In this document: piece after piece, positions 54,901 to 64,000 of the stretch | Numbering within the stretch: the stretch's first letter is position 1 | Layout of the letters: every line of letters begins with the position of its first letter | Assembly: GCF_000176175.1 (NCBI RefSeq) | Contig: NZ_ACZP01000013.1 | Span: 1,195,695-1,259,694, forward strand | Reading direction: 5' to 3' | DNA from: Vibrio furnissii CIP 102972 | GTDB taxonomy: Bacteria; Pseudomonadota; Gammaproteobacteria; Enterobacterales; Vibrionaceae | Length of the DNA: 64,000 bases | The notes under the pieces: generated by a model | Told to the model about the DNA's origin: nothing | Database searches by the model: none | What the model saw: only the letters and a program-made list of their open reading frames with translations | Made by a program: the position numbers and the translations under genes

Positions 54901-54942
54901 AACAATAAGCGATGAAAATTTCAGCGCTTATTGTTATTTTTG
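54901..54942. terminator. Long palindromic terminator overlapping the msrB stop codon
   Basis: AACAATAAGCG (54901-54911) pairs perfectly with CGCTTATTGTT (54925-54935), and the inner TGAAA/TTTCA also pairs. ATTTTTGTT follows on the + strand, so it can end the lipoprotein transcript. The msrB stop codon (54921-54923) and its last codons form the right arm. Confidence 0.85.
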
Positions 54943-55337
54943 TTGAAAATTAACGACACTGAATTGACACAATAACGTTCCCCGGTTGTCACAGGACCAT
55001 CGGGAAAAACGTGCCCTAAGTGGCAATCACACGCCGCGCAGCGAATCTCCGTACGCACCATTCCGTGACTGCGATCATCTAAATAGCGAATCGCCTCTGG
55101 GCTCACAGGGGCATCAAAACTTGGCCAACCACAGCCCGAATCATACTTGTTTTCTGAACGGAAAAGGGGCGCTTCACAGCAAGTGCAGTAGTAAATCCCG
55201 TCCGCTTTGTTGTGCAACAGTTTGCCACTGAATGGTGCCTCTGTACCTTGCTCGCGACACACACGAAATGCTTCATCACTGAGTCGCTCACGCCAGTATT
55301 CATCAGGCTTCGTTACTTTATCTACTTTCTGAACCAC
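54921..55337 (-). CDS. msrB: Peptide methionine (R)-S-oxide reductase
   Basis: The 138-residue enzyme reduces methionine-R-sulfoxide in proteins. The catalytic Cys123 is in [11 protein letters not shown]; two CxxC zinc pairs are at about 51/54 and 100/103 ([20 protein letters not shown]); Cys69 in SGCGWPSF is a candidate recycling residue. The last six codons lie inside a terminator palindrome shared with the convergent gene. It is divergent from gapA. Confidence 0.95.
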   Translation of the reverse strand: MVQKVDKVTKPDEYWRERLSDEAFRVCREQGTEAPFSGKLLHNKADGIYYCTCCEAPLFRSENKYDSGCGWPSFDAPVSPEAIRYLDDRSHGMVRTEIRCAACDCHLGHVFPDGPVTTGERYCVNSVSLIFNKNNNKR

Positions 55338-56671
<1,334 letters not shown>

Positions 56672-56715
56672 TGTAAGCATTCAGCGAAGCTTATCATTTA
56701 GATAAAGCGCAGAAT

Positions 56716-56744
56716 GAAAAAGGCGGCTCTCGAGTCGCCTTTTT
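56716..56744 (+). terminator. Intrinsic terminator of gapA
   Basis: AAAAAGGCG (56717-56725) pairs with CGCCTTTTT (56736-56744) with an inner CTC/GAG extension, giving a long stem ending in a T run. Confidence 0.9.
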
Positions 56745-56935
56745 AGTATCTGAATTTTGATCGGCGGATTCGATACCGTCGATTGACCCAAGCGTTCCCC
56801 GCTTACCCACGGCGAATAGGTTGAGCCACTCGTCCACTGACTAGACGAAGCCTTGAAAGGCACGCCCGACAAGGTCTTGGAGACGGTAGCCACTCGGTAT
56901 GCTGGTCCGGAGCGCATTACTCAGGAGCGTTAGAT

Positions 56936-57820
56936 ATGGATTTACACTCTCTTCCTGCACTGACTGTATTGTCAGATTGCGTGACCGTCGTTGAACACGA
57001 CCAAGTCAAAATTGTTCGCGTGATACATGACAAAGCCACTGCGGGTATCGCGCTGCACGGCGGTCATGTGGTGTCGTTTCAACCTGCAGGTCAACCCGAT
57101 CTGATCTGGATGAGCGACGCTGCAGTGTTTGACGGCAAAGCAGCACTGCGCGGCGGTATTCCCGTGTGCTGGCCTTGGTTCGGACGCTTGGCCAATCCAG
57201 GGCATGGCTTTGCCCGCACCAGCGAATGGCAATTGATTGAACATCGTGAAAACGAGCACGGCGTCATCGTGACTCTCGGTTTAGCGCACAACGATGCAAC
57301 GATGGCGATCTGGCCTTATCACTTCTCTGTGCGTTTGCATGTTGAAGTTTCCGAGCAATTGACCGTTTCGTTGGAAATCTCCAATACCGATGAGAAAGCT
57401 TGGGTCTTCTCTGGCGCCTTACACACCTACCTCAACGTGGCCGACATCACCCAAGTCACCACCACCGGGATGGGCTCCGAATACATCGACAGCTTGCAAG
57501 ACGCCAAAGTCTGCCACGGTGGCGAGACGTTGGTACTGACCGACACCATTGATCGCGTTTACACACAACCCGAAGCACAAGTGCACGTGCAAGATCCCGT
57601 GCTGCAACGTACGCTCATCGTTGAAAACAGCGGCCATAACGCTGCGGTATTGTGGAACCCTTGGGCGCAAGGTGCGGCATCCTTGAGTGACATGACTGAC
57701 GAGGGTTACAAAACCATGCTGTGTGTGGAATCCACCCTGCATGCCCCATGTCTAGCCGCGGGTAAAACGCTACAACCCGGCGAACAGCATGTTCTGGCGA
57801 CCACCTTGTCCATGAAATAA
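56936..57820 (+). CDS. yeaD: D-hexose-6-phosphate mutarotase (YeaD family)
   Basis: The 294-residue aldose-1-epimerase-like protein interconverts alpha and beta anomers of glucose-6-phosphate. Motifs are GGHVVSFQP, LRGGIPVCWPWFG, HGFARTSEWQL with the catalytic His, and a late Glu in CVESTLHAP. Its position after gapA is conserved with E. coli. CAGGAG precedes the ATG. The 190-base gap before it includes the gapA terminator and no other clear element. Confidence 0.93.
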   Translation: MDLHSLPALTVLSDCVTVVEHDQVKIVRVIHDKATAGIALHGGHVVSFQPAGQPDLIWMSDAAVFDGKAALRGGIPVCWPWFGRLANPGHGFARTSEWQLIEHRENEHGVIVTLGLAHNDATMAIWPYHFSVRLHVEVSEQLTVSLEISNTDEKAWVFSGALHTYLNVADITQVTTTGMGSEYIDSLQDAKVCHGGETLVLTDTIDRVYTQPEAQVHVQDPVLQRTLIVENSGHNAAVLWNPWAQGAASLSDMTDEGYKTMLCVESTLHAPCLAAGKTLQPGEQHVLATTLSMK

Positions 57821-57902
57821 TGCGCAGGACAGCTTCGGCTGTCCTTTTTATTTTGTGAGCTTGCCGCTAAACTGACGCCTTAATTTTTTACGCGAGATCA
57901 CC

Positions 57903-58733
57903 ATGTCTTATCAGTGCCCTTTATGTCAGCATCCCTTAACGTTAACCGGTCAGACTTACACCTGCGAAAACCGTCATCAGTTTGATGTCGCCAAAGAAGG
58001 CTACGTCAACCTGATGCCTGCGCATCACAAGCGCTCCAAAGATCCCGGTGACAATAAAGAGATGATGCAGGCGCGTCGCCGTTTTCTCGAAGGCGGGCAC
58101 TATGACCCCATGCGCGATCAAGTGGCCACCCTGTGCGCCAAGGCGCTAGAAGGCACAGAACATCAGCTACTCGACATTGGCTGCGGCGAAGGCTACTACA
58201 CCACTTATGTGGCGAAAGCACTGCAAGCGCAACATGCCCAGGCCCAAACGTACGGTTTAGACATCTCAAAGGTTGCCGTGCGCTACGCGGCCAAACGCTA
58301 CACCAATTGCGAATTCACGGTGGCCTCGAGTCATCGTCTGCCGTTTGCTGATCACGCGTTAGATGGCATTTTACGGATTTACGCACCATGCAAAGCAGAA
58401 GAGCTGCAACGGTGTGTTCGTGACCATGGCGTGGTGATCACGGTCACTCCTGCGGCACGCCACCTCTATCAGTTTAAACAAGGCATTTATCAAGACGTTC
58501 GTCTGCACGAAGAGCAGCCTGAACACATTGAGGGCTTTGCGCTGGAAACCGAGCAAAAAATCAACTATATGATGACATTACCCGGTGAAGTGGCCTTTGA
58601 TCTGTTACAAATGACTCCGTTCGCATGGCGAGCCAGCGACGCATTTAAAGCGCAGATTCGCGCATCCGAACAGTTTGAATGTGAAGCTGACTTTATGTTG
58701 CGTGTTTATCGCAAGCTGAGTGCCAACGAATAA
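57903..58733 (+). CDS. rlmA: 23S rRNA (guanine745-N1)-methyltransferase
   Basis: The 276-residue SAM-dependent enzyme methylates G745 in 23S rRNA. The N-terminal zinc knuckle has Cys5, Cys8, Cys21 and His25 (YQCPLCQHP and YTCENRHQFD). NLMPAHHKRSKDPGD is a family mark, and the SAM motif I is LLDIGCGEGYYTTY (about 93). It resembles E. coli RlmA (RrmA) in length and layout. The next gene, chaN, has its own Fur box and is probably separate. Confidence 0.93.
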   Translation: MSYQCPLCQHPLTLTGQTYTCENRHQFDVAKEGYVNLMPAHHKRSKDPGDNKEMMQARRRFLEGGHYDPMRDQVATLCAKALEGTEHQLLDIGCGEGYYTTYVAKALQAQHAQAQTYGLDISKVAVRYAAKRYTNCEFTVASSHRLPFADHALDGILRIYAPCKAEELQRCVRDHGVVITVTPAARHLYQFKQGIYQDVRLHEEQPEHIEGFALETEQKINYMMTLPGEVAFDLLQMTPFAWRASDAFKAQIRASEQFECEADFMLRVYRKLSANE

Positions 58734-58751
58734 ACGATAATAATTCTCATT
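58733..58751 (+). promoter_or_regulatory. Fur box upstream of chaN
   Basis: AACGATAATAATTCTCATT matches the 19-base Fur palindrome AATGATAATNATTATCATT at 16 of 18 defined positions. It begins at the stop codon of rlmA and lies 59 bases before the chaN start. Confidence 0.8.
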
Positions 58752-58809
58752 TTATTTGCAACTCCAAAGGCACTCCATTACCATGAGCCGGTTTTCAATG
58801 GAGGCCTTT

Positions 58810-59745
58810 ATGCGATTTGCCCTACCCCTACTGCTTTCCGCTGCCCTTATGGGCTGCGCTGCGACACCCCCAGTCTCGACCTATTACGACTATCAACTCG
58901 CGACGCCGACGGGCGAAGTGCGCTCACTTACGCAATTTCGTCATGCGATTCGCCATGCTGATGTCATTCTGGTTGGGGAATGGCACACTCACACTGGTAT
59001 TCATCGCTTTCAAACCGATTTATTGCAAACACTCAGCCAAGAAGAGCGCCCGGTTGCACTCTCTATGGAGCAGTTTTCTCGCGACAAGCAAGCGTTGCTC
59101 AATGACTATCTGCAAGGCACGATTGGCGAACAGTACCTGATTCAGCAAGCAAACGCATGGCCAAATTACGAGAGTGACTACCGCCCCTTGGTGGAATTGG
59201 CAAAGCAACAACAACTGGATGTGATTGCCGCCAACGCGCCCAAACCGATTGTGCGCTGTATTGGCCGACAAGGACTCAGTTATCTTTCTCAGTTGGATGC
59301 AGCCAACCGTTCGTTCGTCGCCCAACAGATCAACACCAACGACTCTCCATACAAACAACAGTTTATGGCCTCCATGCATCACGGCACACCAGAGCAAACG
59401 GAAAACCAATTTGCCGCGCAAGTGACTTGGGATGAAACCATGGCTGAAAGCATCGTCAACTACCTCACAAAGCACCCTGAGGCACGCGTAATGCACATTG
59501 CAGGTTTGTTCCATACGCAAAATGGGCTCGGGACGGCCGCCGCCATTTTGCGCCGTAACCCAGCGCTCAACGTTGTGGTCGTCACCCCAGTGGCAGAGTG
59601 GCAATCCCAAAGCCAAGATTACCAACTGCGTGTCCTGCCGCCACCGGTTCGCTACGTGCAACCTGAGCACCAGATGGCAGCGTTTCGCCAATTGAAACAT
59701 CGCAACGCCGATCTCACCTGCGACACCACCGCACATCAGGAATGA
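58810..59745 (+). CDS. ChaN-family haem-binding lipoprotein
   Basis: The 311-residue lipoprotein has signal MRFALPLLLSAALMGC (lipidated Cys16) and a ChaN-like domain: VILVGEWHTHTGIHRFQTDL, ALSMEQFSRDKQALLNDYL, and late AVTWDETMAES-type and HIAGLFHTQNGLGTA segments. ChaN proteins bind haem cofacially and are iron-regulated. GGAGG precedes the ATG at 58810. A strong Fur box lies upstream, supporting a role in iron or haem handling in the outer membrane. The exact function is not proven. Confidence 0.9.
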   Translation: MRFALPLLLSAALMGCAATPPVSTYYDYQLATPTGEVRSLTQFRHAIRHADVILVGEWHTHTGIHRFQTDLLQTLSQEERPVALSMEQFSRDKQALLNDYLQGTIGEQYLIQQANAWPNYESDYRPLVELAKQQQLDVIAANAPKPIVRCIGRQGLSYLSQLDAANRSFVAQQINTNDSPYKQQFMASMHHGTPEQTENQFAAQVTWDETMAESIVNYLTKHPEARVMHIAGLFHTQNGLGTAAAILRRNPALNVVVVTPVAEWQSQSQDYQLRVLPPPVRYVQPEHQMAAFRQLKHRNADLTCDTTAHQE

Positions 59746-59878
59746 GGTTATCTCTCAGAAAATCTAAAAACAGGCACAATGTTTGCTTGACGAATTAGCA
59801 CACAAAATGTGTAAAAATCGCACAAGTTTTTCACCCCCCTGTCGATATAGTGACTGAGAGACAATTTAGGAGAGATGT

Positions 59879-60232
59879 ATGAACCCAGTAGGCGTAGGAT
59901 CAGCACAGCTGTATTCCCCCCAAACGGTGAGATCTCAGGCGACGGCAAACAATGACGCCAAGTCAGAATCGGCGCCCCTCAAGGTTGAGCAAAATAAGGT
60001 CACCCTCTCTGAAGAAGGCAAAGCATTGCTGGCCGCACTCAAGGAAATTGAAGAGGGGAAAACCCCCAATATTCAAGATAAAAGCTTAGGGGATAAGGTC
60101 GAAGCCTTCACCTATGGCGCCTTGGGCATGGGCCATCCAGATGATGTGAAGAAGGAAGATGATTCGTCGTATTCGGCGGGGCAATATCTTTCCGCTGCGG
60201 CAACCGTCGGCAGTATTTTGTTACTGCTTTAA
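59879..60232 (+). CDS. Conserved hypothetical protein with C-terminal hydrophobic segment
   Basis: The 117-residue product has a polar, probably disordered N-terminal half (SQATANNDAKSESAPLKVEQ), a short helix around LSEEGKALLAALKEIEEG, and a C-terminal hydrophobic stretch AGQYLSAAATVGSILLLL. GGAGAG precedes the ATG and a long terminator follows, so it is an expressed unit. I do not recognise the family; the C-terminal segment could anchor it in the membrane. Confidence 0.75.
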   Translation: MNPVGVGSAQLYSPQTVRSQATANNDAKSESAPLKVEQNKVTLSEEGKALLAALKEIEEGKTPNIQDKSLGDKVEAFTYGALGMGHPDDVKKEDDSSYSAGQYLSAAATVGSILLLL

Positions 60233-60263
60233 CCGTTGATGGTCTTTCCGTGGCTCACATAGC

Positions 60264-60310
60264 AAAAAGCCAACCGGGCATGCGTATCGCATCAGACGGT
60301 TGGCTTTTTT
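60264..60310. terminator. Bidirectional terminator between the 117-residue gene and ycgN
   Basis: AAAAAGCCAACCG (60264-60276) pairs with CGGTTGGCTTTTT (60297-60309); the loop contains a further ATGCG/CGCAT stem. A and T runs flank both sides. Confidence 0.93.
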
Positions 60311-60322
60311 GATCCGAGCAGC

Positions 60323-60769
60323 TTACAGGCTATCTCGTCCGGGATGGTTCAAAATGTGGTCTTCCCAGTCGATAACATCAATTTCATACACCACTTTATT
60401 ACGCACGCTTTCTTGAGCTGCGTGCATCGCTTCTTTTGAACCGGTGATCAACGGGTGCCATGGTGGCAAAGTATCGCCTGCCGCCAACAAGCGGTAGGCA
60501 CAAGTATCCGGCAGCCAGTTGAACTCATCAATTTTATCGCGAGTCAGTTTCAGGCACTCTTCACCAGAAGTGAAACGATTTGGGTAATCTTTACAAGCGC
60601 AGGTTTCGCTGTTCAGCCAGCTACAGGCGACGTTGGTGTAATACACCTCATCGGAGTCTTCATCCATTAGCTTGTGCAGGCAGCATTTGCCACAGCCGTC
60701 ACACAGAGATTCCCACTCTGCTTCTGTCATCTGATCCAGCGTTTTACTTTGCCAAAATGGAGTACTCAT
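60323..60769 (-). CDS. ycgN: YcgN family cysteine-cluster protein
   Basis: The 148-residue protein has the UPF0260/YcgN pattern: [40 protein letters not shown] and [11 protein letters not shown]. Eight cysteines in CxxCxxxCC-type groups suggest a metal or iron-sulfur site. Function unknown. The ATG at 60769 is taken as the start; a GTG one codon earlier is possible. It is divergent from the second cysteine-cluster gene. Confidence 0.92.
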   Translation of the reverse strand: MSTPFWQSKTLDQMTEAEWESLCDGCGKCCLHKLMDEDSDEVYYTNVACSWLNSETCACKDYPNRFTSGEECLKLTRDKIDEFNWLPDTCAYRLLAAGDTLPPWHPLITGSKEAMHAAQESVRNKVVYEIDVIDWEDHILNHPGRDSL

Positions 60770-60924
60770 CACTTCTGTTTTCCTGTCTTGTTTCAGGGGG
60801 ACGATTTATACCTTCCTCCCCCACAAAGTTCAAGGATAAATATTCTGCGATTTCGCTGTGATGATCCGATATTTCTGTTAGGATCGGCGGCCTTATTGAG
60901 CGGATACACAAATACGAGGTCATG

Positions 60925-61173
60925 ATGGATTGTCGATTAGGTTGCGGCGCCTGCTGCATTGCTCCAAGCATCTCTTCCCCGATCCCGGGCATGCCCAATG
61001 GCAAGCCGGCCGGAACACGTTGTATTCAGCTCAACGAGAATAATCTGTGTCAGTTATTCGGCAAACCAGAGCGCCCCGCTGTGTGCCACCATTTCAAACC
61101 CTGCCCAGTGGTTTGCGGCAAAACCAACCAAGAAGCATTGGCTAATCTCACGGAATTGGAACAACTGACATAA
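60925..61173 (+). CDS. YkgJ family cysteine-cluster protein
   Basis: The 82-residue protein (MDCRLGCGACCIAPSISSPI and PGMPNGKPAGTRC) has eight cysteines in CxxGCGACC, RCIQL, LCQLF, VCHHFKPCPVVC groups, the YkgJ/CxxCxxCC pattern, probably binding a metal cluster. The second of two adjacent ATG codons is chosen for better spacing to GAGG. Function unknown. Divergent from ycgN, a member of a related cysteine-cluster group. Confidence 0.88.
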   Translation: MDCRLGCGACCIAPSISSPIPGMPNGKPAGTRCIQLNENNLCQLFGKPERPAVCHHFKPCPVVCGKTNQEALANLTELEQLT

Positions 61174-61307
61174 ACAACCAGTTTCACAATCTTTGTTTTT
61201 GCTAAACGACCTTAGTATTTGCAATATCCTGACTTTGGCTTATTCAATTCGCAGTATTTTCCTACCGAATTTTGGGACTTCCCATACACTTTGTAAGGTT
61301 AAAACTC

Positions 61308-62006
61308 ATGAATAAGTATATTGCCGAAATGTTCGGCACCTTTTGGTTGGTTCTCGGTGGTTGTGGTAGCGCTGTATTGGCTGCAGGATTTCCGGATGTC
61401 GGCATTGGCTTGCTCGGTGTGGCACTCGCATTTGGTTTAACCGTTTTGACAATGGCATTCGCCATTGGTCACATCTCAGGTTGTCACCTCAACCCAGCCG
61501 TGACTGTTGGCCTGTGGGTTGGCGGCCGTTTCTCAACAAAAGACGTGATCCCTTACATCGTATTCCAAGTGATTGGTGGTGTGATTGCGGCAGCGATTCT
61601 ATATGTCATTGCATCAGGTCAAGCTGGTTTTGATGTGGCTGCATCAGGTTTTGCTGCGAATGGTTTTGGTGAACACTCACCTGGCGGTTACTCTTTGACC
61701 GCCGCTTGGGTTTGTGAAGTCGTCATGACGGCCATGTTCCTGTTGGTCATCATGGGCGCCACTGACCGCCGTGCACCACAAGGTTTTGCGCCTATCGCAA
61801 TCGGCCTGTGCTTGACACTGATCCACCTCATCAGCATTCCTGTAACCAACACATCTGTGAACCCAGCGCGTAGTACTGCGGTTGCATTGTTTGTGGGTGA
61901 CTGGGCGATTTCTCAATTGTGGCTATTCTGGTTGGCACCAATTGTTGGTGGTGCGCTGGGCGCGTTGATTTACCGTTCACTGCTGGCAGAAAAAGTCACT
62001 GCTTAA
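61308..62006 (+). CDS. aqpZ: Aquaporin Z
   Basis: The 232-residue inner-membrane water channel has six membrane helices and both NPA boxes ([11 protein letters not shown], residues 61-71, and [10 protein letters not shown], about 184). The selectivity-filter Arg follows the second NPA and a His in IHLISIPV fits the water-specific type. Length matches E. coli AqpZ. AAGG precedes the ATG at 61308. A strong terminator follows. Confidence 0.96.
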   Translation: MNKYIAEMFGTFWLVLGGCGSAVLAAGFPDVGIGLLGVALAFGLTVLTMAFAIGHISGCHLNPAVTVGLWVGGRFSTKDVIPYIVFQVIGGVIAAAILYVIASGQAGFDVAASGFAANGFGEHSPGGYSLTAAWVCEVVMTAMFLLVIMGATDRRAPQGFAPIAIGLCLTLIHLISIPVTNTSVNPARSTAVALFVGDWAISQLWLFWLAPIVGGALGALIYRSLLAEKVTA

Positions 62007-62031
62007 GTGATTGAATGACACTCTGCTTTAT

Positions 62032-62062
62032 AAAAAACCGCGCTTTCAAGCGCGGTTTTTTT
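62032..62062. terminator. Bidirectional terminator overlapping the recR stop
   Basis: AAAAAACCGCGCTT (62032-62045) pairs perfectly with AAGCGCGGTTTTTT (62048-62061). The recR stop codon (62061-62063) lies at its right edge, so aqpZ and recR share it. Confidence 0.93.
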
Positions 62063-62660
62063 ACAACTTTTGTCGGCCGAGTAATGAGTGAGACAGCGTG
62101 GTGCCATCCACCAATTCCAGCTCGCCGCCGACCGGGACGCCGTGAGCGATTCGGCTGGCTGACACGTCATGTTCGCGGCACAACTCTGCAATGTAATGTG
62201 CGGTTGCTTCGCCTTCCACCGTCGGGTTTGTGGCCAGAATCACTTCGGAAATTCCGCCGCGTTGAAGACGAAAATCCAGCACATCCAAGCCAATGTCACT
62301 CGGTCCAATCCCATCCAGTGGTGACAGGTGCCCCATCAACACAAAGTAACGTCCGGAGTACTGGCCGGTTGCTTCCACCGCAGCGATATCCGCTGGGCTT
62401 TCCACCACACAAAGTTGACCGTTTTCCTGACGTTTCGGGTTTTGACAGATGTGACACACCTCTTCTTCAGTGAAGGTGCGACATTCGCTGCAATGGCCGA
62501 TTTCCACCATCGCCTGACTCAGAGCATCTGCCAGTTGCAAGCCACCTTTGCGGTCTCGTTGCAACAAATGAAAGGCCATACGCTGCGCTGACTTGGGGCC
62601 AACCCCAGGTAGACAACGTAAGGCCTCCATCAAATGCTCCAGCATATGACTGGTACGCAT
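62061..62660 (-). CDS. recR: Recombination mediator RecR
   Basis: The 199-residue protein works with RecF and RecO to load RecA at gaps. A helix-hairpin-helix ([20 protein letters not shown], about 14-33), a four-Cys zinc finger (Cys57, 60, 69, 72), a Toprim domain ([20 protein letters not shown]) and the Walker B-like end are all present. Downstream of dnaX and ybaB, the standard dnaX-ybaB-recR order. Confidence 0.97.
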   Translation of the reverse strand: MRTSHMLEHLMEALRCLPGVGPKSAQRMAFHLLQRDRKGGLQLADALSQAMVEIGHCSECRTFTEEEVCHICQNPKRQENGQLCVVESPADIAAVEATGQYSGRYFVLMGHLSPLDGIGPSDIGLDVLDFRLQRGGISEVILATNPTVEGEATAHYIAELCREHDVSASRIAHGVPVGGELELVDGTTLSHSLLGRQKL

Positions 62661-62675
62661 TAAATTAACTCGTCG

Positions 62676-63005
62676 TTAGAACGGCATTTTCATGCCTGGT
62701 GGTAGTTGCATACCGCCAGTCACGCCCGCCATTTTTTCTTTCTGAGCTTCTTCAACACGGCGCGCAGCGTCGTTAAACGCAGCAGCAATCAGGTCTTCCA
62801 GCATCTCTTTGTCGTCTTCCATCAGACTCTCGTCGATGTCAACACGGCGTACGCTGTGGCTACCAGTGATTGTCACTTTGACCAGACCAGCACCAGATTC
62901 ACCGGTGATTTCCATGTTTGCGATTTCTTCTTGAAGCTTTTGCATGCGTTCTTGCATTTGTTGGGCTTGCTTCATTAGGTTGCCCATACCGCCTTTACCA
63001 AACAT
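62676..63005 (-). CDS. ybaB: Nucleoid-associated protein YbaB/EbfC
   Basis: The 109-residue DNA-binding protein begins [20 protein letters not shown] with the tweezer-like helical hairpin and contains [20 protein letters not shown]. It forms dimers that coat DNA. It starts 78 bases after dnaX and 15 bases before recR on the same strand, so the three are probably co-transcribed. Confidence 0.96.
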   Translation of the reverse strand: MFGKGGMGNLMKQAQQMQERMQKLQEEIANMEITGESGAGLVKVTITGSHSVRRVDIDESLMEDDKEMLEDLIAAAFNDAARRVEEAQKEKMAGVTGGMQLPPGMKMPF

Positions 63006-63083
63006 CTTTGTCTCTCTGGTTTGTCTTGATTGTTTTACATACTGTGGGGTTGATTGGTGTAAATCTCAAGCCCACAGTTGCCG

Positions 63084-64000
63084 TTAAATCGGTCTAACGC
63101 TGTCTTTATCAAGTTCAGCGCTAAAACGTCGCTCAATAAATTGTACCGTAGGATCAGCCACCAAATGGCCGATGGCTTGTGAGAGTTTGCCTTGGTACAG
63201 GCGCTCTCGCAGCTCAAGAGGCGTTTCACCGTCGTCACCAATCGTGACGGACAAATGGCAATCCTCTTGTAATTGGTCATTCAACGCTTGCAGAAGTTCA
63301 CTCTGCGCTTTATCCGTATTGAGGTGCGCGTGCGAGGGACGCAATGTCAGCTCAATCGACGCGCCACTCTTCTTATACGTTGAGTTCAATGCGAGCTGTT
63401 CCACCAGCTTCGCCGTATGCAAACGCTGGACAATGTTCGCCCACTCATCCAATTCAATCGCTTCATGAATCAGTTTCGCGGTCATTTCCGGCGTTTTTTC
63501 GTGTTCTAACGCGCGTTTGATCTGCGTTGGGGTTAACTCGCTTTTTTCCTGCGTGGGAGTCGGCAAGTTTTGCGTTGGTCGCCACTGATACGCTTCATCA
63601 TCCGGTGTGTCGTCAACAGACGGCGCAGAATAAGGCGACATCTGCGCGGCATGTTGACCACGCTGGGCTACACGCTCAAGAACCGAGACCGGTTTAGCAG
63701 ATGCCGCTTCAGGCTTTTTTGGATCCGTACCTTTCTGAGCCAAGCCTTGACGTTGAGAACGCAGTTGATGACGCAATCCCACCATCGGTGATGGCTTATT
63801 GTCACGCTCCGCCGTTTGTTGTGGCGTCGGTTGCACAGGAGTATCAGCGTGTGACGCTCTGACTGGTTGCGACTGCGGCTCTAGCTGTTGCATTGACGCA
63901 GGCTGCTGCATCGGCTCTGGCGCACTCGCGGCAGGATGAACCGGCGCCGAAGGCTGTGGTTTGCTTGGCATGGGTTGCGATGCTTGCGCAGCAGGCGTCG
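63084..64000 (-). CDS. dnaX: DNA polymerase III tau subunit, C-terminal part (5' end outside window)
   Basis: The frame is open to the window edge and codes for a long Pro/Gln/Ala-rich linker (SAPVHPAASAPEPMQQPASM) followed by the tau-specific C-terminal domain (LTPTQIKRALEHEKTPEMTA to RFSAELDKDSVRP), which binds the polymerase alpha subunit and DnaB. The ATPase domain and the gamma frameshift site would lie outside. The ybaB-recR neighbours fix the identity. The first in-window Met is not a start. Confidence 0.93.
   Translation of the reverse strand, partial: TPAAQASQPMPSKPQPSAPVHPAASAPEPMQQPASMQQLEPQSQPVRASHADTPVQPTPQQTAERDNKPSPMVGLRHQLRSQRQGLAQKGTDPKKPEAASAKPVSVLERVAQRGQHAAQMSPYSAPSVDDTPDDEAYQWRPTQNLPTPTQEKSELTPTQIKRALEHEKTPEMTAKLIHEAIELDEWANIVQRLHTAKLVEQLALNSTYKKSGASIELTLRPSHAHLNTDKAQSELLQALNDQLQEDCHLSVTIGDDGETPLELRERLYQGKLSQAIGHLVADPTVQFIERRFSAELDKDSVRPI

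Overview
The window reads as a typical Vibrio large-chromosome segment, or that of a close Vibrionaceae relative. Gene content and order are gammaproteobacterial housekeeping (minCDE, rnd, fadD, tsaB-yoaA, purU, fadH, sppA, ansA, msrB, gapA, recR-ybaB-dnaX). Protein sequences, an ERIC-type repeat of the kind found in vibrios, and Fur, FadR and PurR-like operators all fit that group. Base composition looks close to balanced by eye, which would suit the V. fluvialis/V. furnissii side of the genus, but the species is not proven. The + and - strand genes are densely packed, with many intrinsic terminators between convergent pairs.

Region by region. 1-2.6 kb: end of a C4-dicarboxylate TRAP operon (dctP, dctQ start) with a sigma54-type promoter, then a secreted subtilisin-like protease. 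2.9-6.4 kb: OmpR-type regulator, sensor kinase and a GtsA-like sugar-binding protein in one operon with no permease or ATPase. 6.7-13.5 kb: SelO, a 32-residue membrane peptide, sdaA, a membrane protein, a GNAT/nitrilase fusion, and a small periplasmic molybdopterin-fold protein. 13.5-18.7 kb: GGDEF/EAL protein, a three-gene phospholipid cassette (CDP-alcohol transferase, CdsA-like, PlsC-like) and fpr. 18.8-23.5 kb: thioesterase, LysE exporter, a degenerate serine-recombinase-like protein with an Arg/His tail, and a Fur-boxed, leaderless penicillin-acylase-family protein.

23.66-30.3 kb is accessory DNA. A type I restriction-modification operon (hsdM-hsdS-hsdR) lies between a truncated AraC-family gene plus another gene fragment on the left and a tRNA-Arg(TCT) gene on the right. 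No integrase is visible. 30.4-64 kb is core chromosome: folD, nupC-type transporter, LysR regulator, mltB, ycgL, minCDE, M3 peptidase, rnd, fadD, the yoaA-tsaB-x-slp-hydrolase operon, purU, fadH/sppA, ansA, yeaC, DUF2989 lipoprotein, msrB, gapA, yeaD, rlmA, chaN, cysteine-cluster proteins, aqpZ, recR, ybaB and the 3' part of dnaX.

The genes most likely to hold undescribed biology are the orphan binding protein with its two-component system, the molybdopterin-fold/GGDEF-EAL pair, the lipid cassette with altered metal-binding Asp residues, the degenerate recombinase-like protein, the Fur-linked cytoplasmic acylase, and the 32-residue membrane peptide. Functions given for these are inferences from family resemblance. 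No database search was run.
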